A stretch of 64,000 nucleotides of DNA from Amylostereum areolatum (lineage: Eukaryota; Basidiomycota; Agaricomycetes; Russulales; Stereaceae). Shown here piece after piece: positions 11,901 to 23,125 of the stretch. Each line of letters starts with the position of its first letter. Position 1 is the first letter of the stretch. The stretch covers positions 372,001 through 436,000 of the forward strand of contig SAXG01000028.1 in assembly GCA_012932865.1 (NCBI GenBank). The letters run 5' to 3'. Position numbers and translations under genes: made by a program. Below the pieces are notes generated by a model. It was not told the origin of the DNA, made no database searches, and saw nothing but the letters and a program-made list of their open reading frames with translations.

Positions 11901-14900
11901 CTATGCTTCGGTGGATTGAACCAGGGCGGGGGTGGCAGCGCCGGCATTGGCGGACGCGTCGGGTGGGTGGTTGTCCTGGATGTCGAGAGTCTCGCCATCC
12001 TCGCTGGCGCGGATCTTCACAACGTCGCCATCACTGCAAGAGACGATTAAGTCCTGCGCACTGGCGAAGGAACAGACGTGACATACCGGATGGTCCCGTT
12101 CAGCAGCTTCTGGGCAAGCGGGAACAACACCTTCGTGCGCACGACCCGCGCGATTGCCCGAGCACCGTACACGTTGGAGTAGCCCTGCTTCGCGAGCCAG
12201 TCTCGTGCGGGCGCGTCGATGTCCATCGTGATGCGTCGAGGCTTGAGCCGCTGCGCGACGTCCTCGAGGCGGAGGGAGACGACCTCGAGAATGGATTCCT
12301 GCGAAAGCTTGTTGAAGACGAGCATGGAGTCCAGGCGGTTGAGGAGCTCCGGCGGGAAGTACTCGGAGGTGCGTTCGAGAACTTCGCGTTGGGCCTCTGG
12401 GGTCACGATGCCGTTGGTGTCGGAGGCTGTTGGGTGGGCGAGGATGTCGCTGCCAAGGTTGGAGGTGAGGCAGATGATGGTGTTCTGAATAGAGGTTGAG
12501 AAGTGGTTGGGATTTTGAAAAAGAACTAGAAAGATTTAACTTACCTTAAAGTCGACCTTTCTGCCTTGGCTATCCGTCACGCTGCCTTCGTCTAAGATCT
12601 GCAGAAGGATCATGGCTACATCCTAGAGGTATCGCATTAGCATCGCGGAGCAAAAGGCGGGCACCATGGAACTTGCCTTGTGTGCTTTCTCGAGTTCATC
12701 GAGCAGAATAACAGCTGTGGGCACTAAGTCAGAACAGTGTTCCAGTATATGAGAAGCCAAACTTACCATAGGGTTTGCGGCGAACAGCCTCGGTCAACTG
12801 GCCACCCTCTTCGAAGCCGACGTAGCCCGGCGCGGCACCGATTAGGCGGGAGATCGTGTGGCGATCGTGGTACTGTGAGCCCAGGTCGGTAAGGTGATGA
12901 AAGCGAGGTAAAATAGAAACAAACCTCAGACATGTTGATGTTGATCCTGTGGATATGTCGAACGTCAGCACCGGCGCAAAGGTTTGAGTAAATAGAAAAA
13001 GACTCACAGTCCCCTTTGCTCGTCGTTAAACAGGAACCCGGCGAGGGCCTTGCACAGCTCCGTCTGGGGAAGAGGCTTGGTTAGTCAAGGCCTCCAGGGT
13101 AGCGGAAGTTCCTACAGACCTTGCCAACACCGGTGGGTCCAAGGAACAAGAATGACGCAACGGGTCTGTTGGGTGCTTGGAGACCTGCGCGTGATATGCG
13201 GACCGCGTCGCTGACAGCTGCAACGACATGGTCCTGTCCAACGACACGCTGCTTCAAAGTATCTTCCATCTATAGCCAACCTCAGCTCCAGCTACTTCGA
13301 AACGCAGAAATGAACGGAACATACATGTACGAGCCGATCCCGCTCGCCCTTGAGGAGGTTTTGCACCGGAATGCCGGTCGCCTTCGCTACCACCCGCGCG
13401 ATGTCGTTGGAGGTGACTCGGTCGTGCAGCATGGAGAGCGGCGACTCCGCGTCCTCCTCTCCGGTGGCGCGTTCCACCTCGGCAGGAAGCTGACGTTCAA
13501 GGTCGGGAATGGTGGAGAAGCGCAGGCGGGACGCGCGTTCGTACTCGCCTTGACGTTGCGCGACTTCGAGTGAGTATTTCGCCTCCTCAAGCTGCTTCTT
13601 CAAATCCTTGATACGATCCAAACGCGCGCGCTCTGTAATCACGGTCCCAGCATCAGCATTGTGGTCTTCCGCACAAAAATTGTGGAGGTAATATGCACTT
13701 ACCAGTCTGCCACAACGTTGTAAGCGCCTCAGCCTCTGACCTCTTCTCCGCAAGCTCCTTCTCAAGCACGTCCCGGCGCTCGCGACTGAACACGTCTGCC
13801 TCGTTCTTCAGACTCTCGAGTTCGATTTGAATGGTGACGATCGTGCGCTCGAGCTTCTCGAGCTCATCTGGCTTCGATTCTTGAGCAAGGCGGAGCGCGG
13901 AGGCCGCCTCATCCACAAGGTCGATGGCTTTGTCCGGGAGGAAACGGTCGGAGACGTAACGTGCGCCATACACGGCGGCTAGTGGGAAAAATCGAATATC
14001 GTCAACATGGGTGGAGATTGTGGAAAGAGGGGGCTTACCGGTGACGAGAGCACCGTCAGAAATTTCGACACCATGGTGAACCTAAAGCATGGCTAGGCGT
14101 TAAACCGGTGTCTATAGGGAGGATGAAACGAGATGCTTGCCTCGTACCGTGGTTTGAGGCCGCGAAGGATTGAAATGGTGGACTCAACCGTCGGTTCGTC
14201 GATCTGCACGGGTTGGAACCGACGTTCAAGCGCAGCGTCCTTGCCGATGGTCTTCCGGTATTCATCGGCTAGAGAGATGTGGTCAGAACGCATATCACGG
14301 ACAAATCACTTGGTACACACGCGTAGTTGCGCCAACGAGCTGGAGACCCCGAGCGAGAGCTGGTTTGATCATTTGTCCCGCGTCGATACTACCTTCCGCT
14401 TTGCCGAGGTTGAAGAGGGTGTCTGCGGAGTTTTTAGTACAAACACTGGGTCAATGTTTTCGCATTTGACTCACGAACTTCGTCGATGAAGCAAATCACT
14501 TGGCCGCTCTGGAACCATAAGTTAAGTTAGGACATTTGAATCTGAGACTAGGCGGTACACGACAAGACGTACCTCTTCTTCAATGTCCCGCAATAAAGCT
14601 TTGAACTTCTCCTCGAACTGACCACGAATTCCGGAACCAGCCATGATGGCTGAGAGGTCGATGGCGAGGACGCGTTTGTTGTGCAAGGACTAGAACACGC
14701 TTGAGGTTGTTGTGATTTTCACTCGGAGACGTGGACGTACCTCTGGAACCTCCTTCGCGACGATGCGGCTCGCCAATCCTTCCAAAATTGCCGTCTTTCC
14801 TACCCCGGGAGGACCTATAAGCTGAGCGAGTAATGTTGGCGATCAGCCAAACAAGCAGGGAGAAGATACATAGCAACATACCACTGGGTTGGACTTCGTC

Positions 14901-15408
14901 CTACGCGAAAGAACTAAAAAGGAAGGATTGAGCTTTGCGGAGGTGGTGTACGCGAATACAAAAGCTCACTTTGGATCGTCCTTCGAATCTCTACACGGTG
15001 GATGCATGAGCCCGGATCCTCGGGACTAATTAGTACACGAGACTCACCTTCATCTCTCCCAATGACTGGATCCAGCTTTCCCTCTTTTGCCATCTCCGTC
15101 AAGTCAACACTCTGAATTGAAAGCTCGGTCAGATTGGCCTGAACAACCGTATAAATGCAAACGAGACACACATATTCCTTCAGAGCTTCCCCCTTCTGAT
15201 GTTGCGGGCCCATAGAGAATCCAGGGAATCCTCCTCCACCTCCTGCCCCACCACCTCCAGGGGGTTTCTGTGCATAATACCGCACAGACGTAACGGCGAC
15301 TGCCGGTGCAAGTCGTATGAGCGCATGTGCGGCTCCGGTGCGCCAGGTGAGAGGGCTTCTTTGGATGAAAGTTCGTCGAATGTGTTGTGAGGCAGAGGTT
15401 CGTAGCAT
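11901..15408 (-). CDS. HSP78: Mitochondrial AAA+ disaggregase Hsp78 (ClpB family)
   Basis: Hexameric ATPase of the mitochondrial matrix that re-solubilises aggregated proteins with Hsp70. The ATG at 15408 starts a basic, Arg-rich presequence ending near RYYAQKPP. As in other Hsp78 proteins, the ClpB N-domain is absent and the protein goes straight to [24 protein letters not shown]-1 has Walker A GPPGVGKT (about 14790) and Walker [11 protein letters not shown] coiled-coil M-domain lies at 13330-13900. AAA-2 has Walker A GPTGVGKT (about 13125), LLDELEKAH (Walker B) and the pore motif GYVG. I resolve 20 exons: 15172-15408, 15048-15111, 14970-14990, 14882-14913, 14741-14821, 14573-14689, 14475-14508, 14321-14422, 14141-14268, 14039-14081, 13703-13978, 13325-13632, 13120-13269, 13008-13063, 12925-12946, 12767-12872, 12677-12714, 12545-12622, 12087-12484 and 11901-12033. 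They sum to 807 intact residues. Two introns use GC donors. Confidence 0.95.
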
Positions 15409-16555
15409 GTGGTGTATTTGTTGCCAAAAACTAAGCAATAGAGCTCGATTCAATGGGCTGGCCGAGGCAGAGGTCCAGAGGATGTGTGGTGGGTGCGAGT
15501 TTGTGTCCGAGTCCGCGGGATCTGCCGAACGATTTAAATAAACCGACGCGTCGAAACCACGTGATACGGAGTCTCGAAACTGGCGGAATGTACGAGCGCC
15601 CCGACGAATACCCCTCTCATCCAACTATTTCTCTTTCTCCTCTGCTAGTATCTTCTCAATGCTTGAAGTCGCCTTCCTTAACAGATTTGAGACTTGTTGA
15701 TACCGATAACTCACAGCCTGTATGACACCCATCCCGTCCTCTACTTCTATCGAGACGGTCCTCGCCAGCGGACCAGATCTGAATCATTCAGTTCAATTGT
15801 TCGCGCAGAAGGCTATAATAACGTCAAATTTTCCATTCATTTTGACTTTCGCTGATCTGCGGGTGGAGGATATCTCTCAGGTGGCACACCCATTTCGTTC
15901 AGATCAGTATACATCGCTCCCATCATAGCGTTCCTGCTACCGAACCGCGCAGAAAGTGAAAAGCGTGAAGTAGGGCATTTTACTTACGAGAAGTCGAGAG
16001 TGCACTCGTCCGCTGACCCATGCGATGCCGAGAATTCCCAAGGATCTGGAGAGGTTAGCATTCAAAGTGAGAAAAGGGAGGTTCGATCACAAATCAGACC
16101 CATTGTTCTAGTCCGTGAGGAGAGAAACCAAAGGCATCGTCTCCACAAAGACTTGGAGTGGACAATGGCTAGAATCATCTGCGCTTCCTGCGTCTAGACG
16201 CGTCGCTTCAGGACCCACACCCGTTTGTTGTTCAGTGATCCGAAAACAAAGGGGGAGAGAGAAATCACGGCGCAAAAAGCACGCAGGTTGGCGCACCCTT
16301 TCAAGCTTCCTGTGCGGAAGAAGTCCGCATAGTGAATGCCCCCATCAATTTGGGGATGCCGCGCTTTGACTACGGGCTCATTCCGCGTGACGATTTCCAG
16401 GCGTAGACAAACAATTCCCTGAAAAGTCTCGTGGAACAATACGCAGAGAAGAGAATAAAACCCCTCCACGACCAGAACAAGGGCTATATTCGACCTCCTC
16501 ATCCTCCTGTCTAGTCCAAGATCAACAACATCCATCAGTCGAAGTTCTCTCCACA
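15409..16555. other. HSP78 upstream region; possible short ORF
   Basis: Promoter side of HSP78. An ATG at 15722 opens a 68-codon frame on the + strand (start MTPIPSSTSIETV) that could be the first exon of a divergent gene. I could not extend it through convincing splice sites, so it is not called. The rest up to 16555 shows nothing I recognise. Confidence 0.35.
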
Positions 16556-18480
16556 ATGTCTTCCTCAACCTCTTCTGGCATCTATAGCACCATGCCGGCC
16601 CACAAGATGATGCCAATCCAGCAGCAAAACTCGAATCGCAACGCAAGCAACACGTCTGGCACTGGCCCCTCTCCCCCACTCCTCGTACATTTCACGAGAA
16701 ATGGAGAGCAGGTCAGCGCTAGATTCATCCTAACACTCGTGATGTCCGCTCACTGCTGGATTGGCATCCCTAGTACGACCCCTCATTGTACAAGGCCGCC
16801 GCCCCCAACTTCGACCCTGGCCCGTACTCTGCAGAACCCCAGGCGCAACAGGCCTCCACTCGTGGGCGCCGAACGCTCGTGCCCAACGACAGAGTCGGCG
16901 CGCCACACCTCTATGCCGCGCCACAAGTCTCCCCACGCGTCAACACTCACTACTGACGCCACGACCCTCCGCACCCAAAGTAGTAGCGGTCGCCAAGTAA
17001 GTAGTCCACCCCATCGCCACCCTCTTGTGCAACGAGATGCTAATCCAATTATGAATTGTGGTTAAGTATGCCACCCACCGCCGCGCCACCACCCACCCAG
17101 TGCCATACGCTCAGCGGGGTCCTACTGAGGACTTTCGGGACGAAGACCTGCTCCGCCACACTCGGAACCTCGCCCCCATCCTCATTCCCGCAACCGTGAC
17201 CACACCCCCCGCATGTTCCACCCGCACCCCCGCGTCACTCGCAGACCGAGACACCTTCATGAAGGTAATCTACCCTGCCGGTCGATCACGACTGGCGGCT
17301 CTTCAATGCCTTCGTGGAGAGCTGCGCGAGCCCCCGTCCAACCGAAGAGGACAACGCGTGCTCGGCTCTGACCCCACCCTCCACAAACACCCCCACAGCG
17401 CCGCCCGACATCGACGGGCCGTTGACGCTGTCAACGCCCAGCCTCTCTCGCAGGGACCAGTCCCCATGGCTGTGGGATGGGGACCACCGTCTGCCCTCAC
17501 CCCATCATGACGAAGGGGTCGGTGACGCCCATCTGGGCGTATACCTCTCGTCTCCATCGGTTGAGGGCGGCGCACGAGCGCGATCACCCACGACCGCGAG
17601 GAGCAATCTACCCACGGGCTACGCGCCCACGTCCGGCTTCTCCATGAGACCGGACGAACACCACAACACGCGTCTCAAGGTCGTCGCGCTGTCAGCCTCT
17701 TCGGAAGACGGCACTGCGACCAGCCTTGAAAAACACCAACAATAGATCCAACGAGACCTTCCAGCAGGAAGACGACCTCTTGGAAGTGTCCACGGGAAGG
17801 AGTCTATCCCTGGCCGATCCAAGGCCAGCGGACCTGCAGCCCACTCCGGGTCGTAGCGCAAAGCGCGGGCGAGAAACAGAGGAAGATGGAGCAGAAGATG
17901 GAAAAGAAGAAGAAAACTACACGCCCAGGTGGTCGAAGAAGAGAAAAGTGGCCGGGACAAATAGAGAACGCTCGAAGGCGCACCTCCAGCACGCGCAAGC
18001 CCAAACTCCGGTGCATGCTAGACGCTTCTGCTGCCCATTTGAGGACTGTCCCAAGTCCATGGGTCGCGGCCCAGACTGGACGAAACATATCCTCCATATC
18101 CCACTTCGCCGAAGGCGATTTTTGGGCCTGTGCATATGGGCGATGCTATGTATCCCAGAGCAAACGGGACGAGCACCGCCGAAGGTGCGAGAATGCCTTG
18201 GGCTTCACCGACGACTGGATATCCTGGGACGCGGACATCGCACGGAATACACAATACGAGGGGGGCGTCTCTGAGCGAGGAGAGAAAGGTGGATGTATGG
18301 GAGATGCTGGGCATCGCGGGAGTGGTTTCTGAGCGTGCAAGCCCGAAAGCCGCTCCTATGCCTGTCGAAGCGGGATTATCAGAAACGAAAGGCGACGTTG
18401 CCGGCAGCGCAGCGAAAAGAGCTGGAAAGGCAGGGCAGGACTCAGGTGGAAGCAGACGTACTGTACGCGCGTGTTGAGTA
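16556..18480 (+). pseudogene. C2H2-like zinc-finger gene with serial frame breaks
   Basis: An ATG at 16556 opens a Ser/Gln-rich N-terminus with a donor after GEQ (about 16711). Low-complexity Pro/Thr/Ser-rich coding sequence continues to about 17745. Then come a basic, Glu/Lys-rich stretch (nuclear-localisation type, KKRK at about 17936-17947) and two finger-like units: CCPFEDCPK...HILH (about 18027-18100) and CAYGRCYVSQSKRDEHRRRC (about 18128-18190). The first has C-X4-C then H-X3-H, and the second has C-X4-C with His and Cys later. These pieces lie in different frames. Changes are needed near 17270, 17720 (at an A5 run) and 18100, and probably again near 18250, with no intron signals at those points. 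It looks like a decayed fungal transcription-factor-like gene, or sequence with several indel errors. No specific ortholog is claimed. Confidence 0.5.
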
Positions 18481-20274
18481 CTTTGCGTGCGATTGGGACG
18501 CCTTGAGGGCTTCGCGGATCCCGAATCGTAACTTGATAGGTACAACAGACTGCATCACGGAAACTTCTGCGTACTGTACTTGTATTGAGTCGGTCGTGCT
18601 GGCCGTCGCCGTTGATGAACGCGACTTTATTCTCCAAGTTTGGGATCTGTTCGAAATGCGTTCAATCTTGTTTTTGGAACCGTGCGACGGATGACGGGCT
18701 TAGCCGAGGAGGGAGTGGGGGAGAACGCGAAGGAGAATGCATGTGCAGTGAGTGGGTCGAGCCAGTCTCATCTCCGTGATCCACGAGTCGCCTCAGATGT
18801 TGTCGGAGTGGTGAAGGAACGTAGGCGAGTAAGAATGAGAGTTGGACAGATTCAGATTGTCGATGACCTGGATAAGCCCCGACGACGGAGAGGTGAAGGC
18901 AACAAATGACTGGGCAGTCCGGAGGAAACTCGGTCGGCGTTGTCCGGTATTTTATCCACGTGATCGCAAAAACCCCGAAGGCAAGTCGAACTTGAACGAC
19001 CTCGTCCCTTCCTTACCCTCGGCGCTCGCACTGTCAAGCTTCAATTGAACTTCGCGTCTCATGAGTCTCCTCGAATCTACCTGCTACCTTCCCTATATCC
19101 TACGGCGTATTTCTATTGCGGCTTCAACCGTTTCCAGGTGATATGTCGCCGTACGCGCTGTGCTGTTGTTCCGCGGACGTCATCCGGGGCTCGGCGTCAC
19201 ACTCTTCAATTCCTTGTGGTTTGCTCGCTCAATTTCAATGTCCCATTTCCAAAGAAAGACGAAGAGGATAGTGGTGCGTGCCGAACAGTTTACGCTCCAT
19301 CATATGCTTACTACCCGGCGTCCGCCGAAAGTTCTTTGGAGACCCCGGCAAGTATGGAGACGCCATCCAGCGGTATCTGAACATACCTGTCGGACAAACT
19401 GACGAGATCTTAGGAGTGCGAGACCCAAATGTGGGAGAGTGCCAGCACCCCGTTCCCGGGCCCCCATCTACTGGCGTACTTACCCTTCCGACGGCGCCGG
19501 TGCGCGACGCTCACGGACCGCCACACCTTGAATTCTTGGCAGATTGTTCGTGGTGAAGCGTTACCGCAGACCTAACGTTTATGAATATGCAGATGTTCGT
19601 GTCTGGAAATTAGGGTCACCAGCGTACGATTCGGGACAGAGATCGAGCGACGCCGTGGTCGTGGGCATCATCAGACAATCACCAGAGGCGACGTCTGGCG
19701 CTCGGCTGTCCGCCAATTCTTCGCCGTGTACGCGTTGATCATCCTCTCGTTCAAGGGAAGGCTATCGTGTTTGGCTGAAGTTTCTGTGCGTATGTTCGCA
19801 TGAACGCGCACAAAGTACCAGGCGAATACTGAATCCTTCTCCGTCGTATCTTCTCCCTCTGGCAGGTTCTCATTAATAATCTAGCCGCCACATGTCAGAG
19901 ACGTCTTCGTGCGCGATGTACCTCTAACAGCTGCCTCGAATCTCCCCGGCGGAGCGTGGCTTTCCTTGGTGAGCTCTTGATCCGGCTTCTTCCTCGGGGT
20001 TACTTGGTGAAATTTGAACTTCAGGATTCCTGGATATCGGATGCGATCCCGTGATTGCGGTATGCTCACAGTTTATTATTCAGTTGTGGTGTGGTGTGTC
20101 CCAAAATTTGCAGCTTCGATCGCGGTCCTCGCAGCGGCACATCCAGGCTTCAATCGCGACCTTCGCGTAGCCAGCAATCAGCGGCACTTACACCTGTCTC
20201 CAGAGACGCAGTACTCAGGTCTCGTGTCCCCAGGGTTCCTCCTCACGAGAGCACGAACGCCGCAGGTTTTCAGG
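18481..20274. other. Long stretch without a supported gene
   Basis: Open frames are present on both strands but none shows a recognisable domain, consistent codon use or joinable exons. Fragments such as 19278-19556 and 19544-19738 (+) may be remnants of coding sequence, but I cannot identify them. Confidence 0.35.
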
Positions 20275-20280
20275 TATAAA
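20275..20280 (+). promoter_or_regulatory. TATA box of the first mini Cys/His gene
   Basis: TATAAA lies 104 bp before the ATG at 20379. The following bases (TCCTGGAGC) are nearly repeated after the TATA box of the inverted paralog, so the core promoter was duplicated with the gene. Confidence 0.6.
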
Positions 20281-20378
20281 TCCTGGAGCACTCTGACCTT
20301 CCAATGCCCAGAACACCATCGTTCCTCTACTCGCACTCGCGCATCCACACCTCACAACAAACACACAACCTCGCACCG

Positions 20379-20615
20379 ATGTCTGCTTCCAAGACGGAAC
20401 CTATCTGCCAGTGGCCCGGCTGCCAGCTTAGAATCAGCGACACCGAGAAATTCTGTCGCTTCCGTACGTGACCCCGTGGTTTCGGACGCGGTGTGTGCTC
20501 ATTGTTTCTAGACTCTGCGATGGGAGGTGGCGGTCCTGGACGCTCCGAAGGCCAGGGAAAGCCGGCTACTAACGACCCCAAGGCTGCGTCGTCCGGTGGC
20601 AAGCGCGCTGCTTGA
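20379..20615 (+). CDS. Tiny Cys/His protein, copy 1 of an inverted pair
   Basis: Exons 20379-20463 and 20512-20615 give 62 residues. The first exon ends in TTCC and the His codon is split by the intron, giving C-X4-C-X10-C-X2-H (CQWPGC ... FCRFH). That spacing suggests a single small zinc-binding fold. The tail is Gly/Ser/Lys-rich (GGGGPGRSEGQG) and ends in KRAA. A paralog with the same intron position and phase lies 0.7 kb away on the opposite strand. Conservation of the Cys/His positions while the flanks diverge argues that this is a real protein. Its function is unknown. A DNA- or protein-binding role is only a guess from the motif. Confidence 0.7.
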
Positions 20616-21337
20616 CCATGTACACCGCCGCGTAAGCTCGAGTGTTTGCCCTGCTTCCTGCTCCTATCCTGATTTAATTGCCAATCCTACTAGTCGCGGC
20701 AGCTATGATCTCGAGCAGATTCCAAGAGTCTTTTGGTCGGAGTCTTTTATCATCTATGCGAGTTGTACGAATATTCTTCGAGTCGATGTTGAATTCTATG
20801 CCGATGAAGGAGTCGAGTCACTGCGTGAATGTCATAAATTCGGTGCAATACATAAGTATGACAATGTCTGGTCTTTCGATTACCGGTGTTTTTCCGGCTC
20901 CGCGATGTAACAGGAAGGGTCGCACTTCCCCCGCCAACCGTTACAAGGATGTAGTATTCAGTAAGCCCTCGTCTGTGAATCGTCGCTATACCGTACAAGC
21001 CAATGCCAGCACGACATGTTGTTCCGTCACTTCTTGCAACAAAATCTTGGAGGTGCTGGTGGCGCCTTTCAGGCTTCCACCAATGCCAGATCTAATAACA
21101 AGATGGGTCCACAGTATTCGACGGAGATATTCAATACAAAGTAGTACTCATACAACTCGCACAGGCGAGCAAAACATAGGACAAAACGGAGGCTCCTACA
21201 TCATCACGAAAACACTTTCTTCCCTGGCTCCCACAGGCTTGCGCGTCGACCTCAAAAGCCAGATATCAGTCTAACCAACAGAAAAATAGGACGAGGAAGG
21301 AAAGTTTACTTTCTCAAGCATTGATGATCTCGAAATG
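20616..21337. other. Spacer between the inverted mini genes
   Basis: The two mini genes converge here. Open frames at 20527-20910 and 20678-21274 have no recognisable features. I see no long inverted repeat beyond the two coding copies. Confidence 0.4.
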
Positions 21338-21581
21338 CTAAGCGGCGCGGCCTTTAGTGGCCTCGGACGCATCATTGGAGTTGGATCCCGTATTGCCCTG
21401 GGTTTCGGAGCGTCCAGGACCTCCGCCGTTCATCGCTTGGTCTAAGCCGTGGGACATGAGCAAGCAACTCGTTGAAAGAGCAGCTTCACGTACGGAAGGC
21501 GCAGAACTTTTCCGTGTCGCTGATTCTGATTTGACAACCAGGCGCCTGGCATATGGGTTCATTTCGCCCGGGGGAAGACAT
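21338..21581 (-). CDS. Tiny Cys/His protein, copy 2 of an inverted pair
   Basis: Exons 21494-21581 and 21338-21441 give 63 residues. Near its N-terminus it carries ICQAPGCQIRISDTEKFCAF followed by His, so C-X4-C-X10-C-X2-H is intact and the intron again splits the His codon after its first base. The tail keeps GGGPGRSETQG and then drifts (NTGSNSNDASEATKGRAA). Compared with copy 1, the finger and the GPGRSE block are strongly conserved, whereas the N-terminal residues (SSPGRNE against SASKTE) and the tail differ. The ATG at 21579-21581 is chosen by homology to copy 1. Confidence 0.7.
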
Positions 21582-23125
21582 GAATTCGATAAGTATTTGG
21601 AGGTGAGTGTGTTCGGGGATGGTCAAGGGGAGAGCGATTGAAGGGTGCGCAATTCTGAGGTTGCTCAGAACGCGCCAGGATTTATACTCGACGACATCCA
21701 ACCGGCACGGTTTCTCGTAAGCCAGAAAAGAGTAGGAAGGACGGGAACTACTTCATGGTCAGATTTAGGGGAACGTACCACAGGTTTCTAGGAGTGTCAA
21801 GGTCACGATTGACGCTAGGACGTGCCATTGGGAGAACGGCGATCTGCATGCCAAAACGGGAATATGTTGAAAGTTGCGACCGCGGAGGTGTCCAGGTTGC
21901 CGAGTTGTCTTCGACCGCACAAGCACATCGAGTTACTTGAGTTTGTTAGGAAGGACAGAAAATAGAATATAAATGCGAATAGACTGTTGTATATCGAACA
22001 ATCGCACACGAGATGTCCGAGGCGAGATGAGGATGCACTCGCTTCCTGGCGTACAGAGGAATTTAAAGGAGACCTATCAAGGTTAAACGCGTTATTCACC
22101 GCCATGGCGCACATAATCATACCTTACTGACAGTATTTCCTCCGACAATAGACAAGCAGTATCGTTCTCGGAAGCGCCTGCGATCCACGACAACTGTAAA
22201 AGAGCCGATGAGCATCGTCTTTGAATATTGACGTAGGAGATAGAGTACGAGCCCTCCAAACCGATGCCCCTGTCTTTTAGCACAGAACTATACCACAGAT
22301 CCGAAAAGAGCCTCACCATTGAGTTCGGATTGTTGTTCAACGTTCACCAGGATACTGGAGTGCGAGTGCCAGCAGCTCGGGGCGCCGTCATAGTGGAAGG
22401 CTGATATTAGACTCACTCACTGAATAACGGGCACAAGCGCCCCGATCGTGTCATTGATGATCTCAAGGTTAGTAAACGGATCATGTGTGCCACCGCGACC
22501 GCAGTGGAACTCGAGGGCTGTAACGGGGGAGCGGTGTCTGGCCACAGCTGCCCGAGACGTTTCGAGTTTAGTTCATGATTTGAAAGGGTGAGCATTCGCG
22601 GGTCGAAATGAAGGAAGGACGGACCGTGAACGTTGGACGCATGATGCATGAACGTATGAACGCTTGACTCCGACCCCGTGAACACCCGCCTAGGCGCTGG
22701 GTGTGCACTCCTGTCGATACTTAACTTAGCCCCAGCCTCTCGGACTCGCCTGCCCAATTGGAGTTGGAGGCTAAAGACGGCGATCCTCAAGCGGGAACCA
22801 GGACGAAGCGGGGAGTGTAGTAGCCAGAGCTTTCAGCGATGTCTCTAAGCAAGAGGATGCTAAGTAGATGCTAGATGTGCGAGGAGAAGAGACGGTACGG
22901 GTAAAGGTGACAAATCGAACGCATGTTCGACAAAACGCGAAAAATATTACGAGATCTCGATCAGCATTTTGTCATAAAATTAGCCCACCAGACAAGTCCG
23001 AGCGCCGGCCATCTCGGAGATGCTTTATAGGTGTAGCGCTCGCTCCAAATTGACCGAAGACTTTGTCTCCGTCCACCACGACCACCGGCCTACTCTTGTC
23101 ATCGTCGGCGGCGTTGTGCTCAACG
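21582..23125. other. Stretch without a supported gene
   Basis: Apart from the mini-gene promoter at 21681-21686, I see no joinable exons or domains on either strand. Confidence 0.35.
21681..21686 (-). promoter_or_regulatory. TATA box of the second mini Cys/His gene
   Basis: TATAAA on the minus strand lies 105 bp before the ATG and is followed by TCCTGGCGC. Spacing and flank match copy 1. Confidence 0.6.

Noticed and set aside
15409..15720. Heat-shock elements in the HSP78 promoter
   Set aside because: GAA and TTC triplets are present but not in the regular 5-bp register of a true element.
16194..16679. 161-codon minus-strand frame with many Cys
   Set aside because: Overlaps the start of the C2H2-like gene in antisense, and the cysteines do not form a known spacing.
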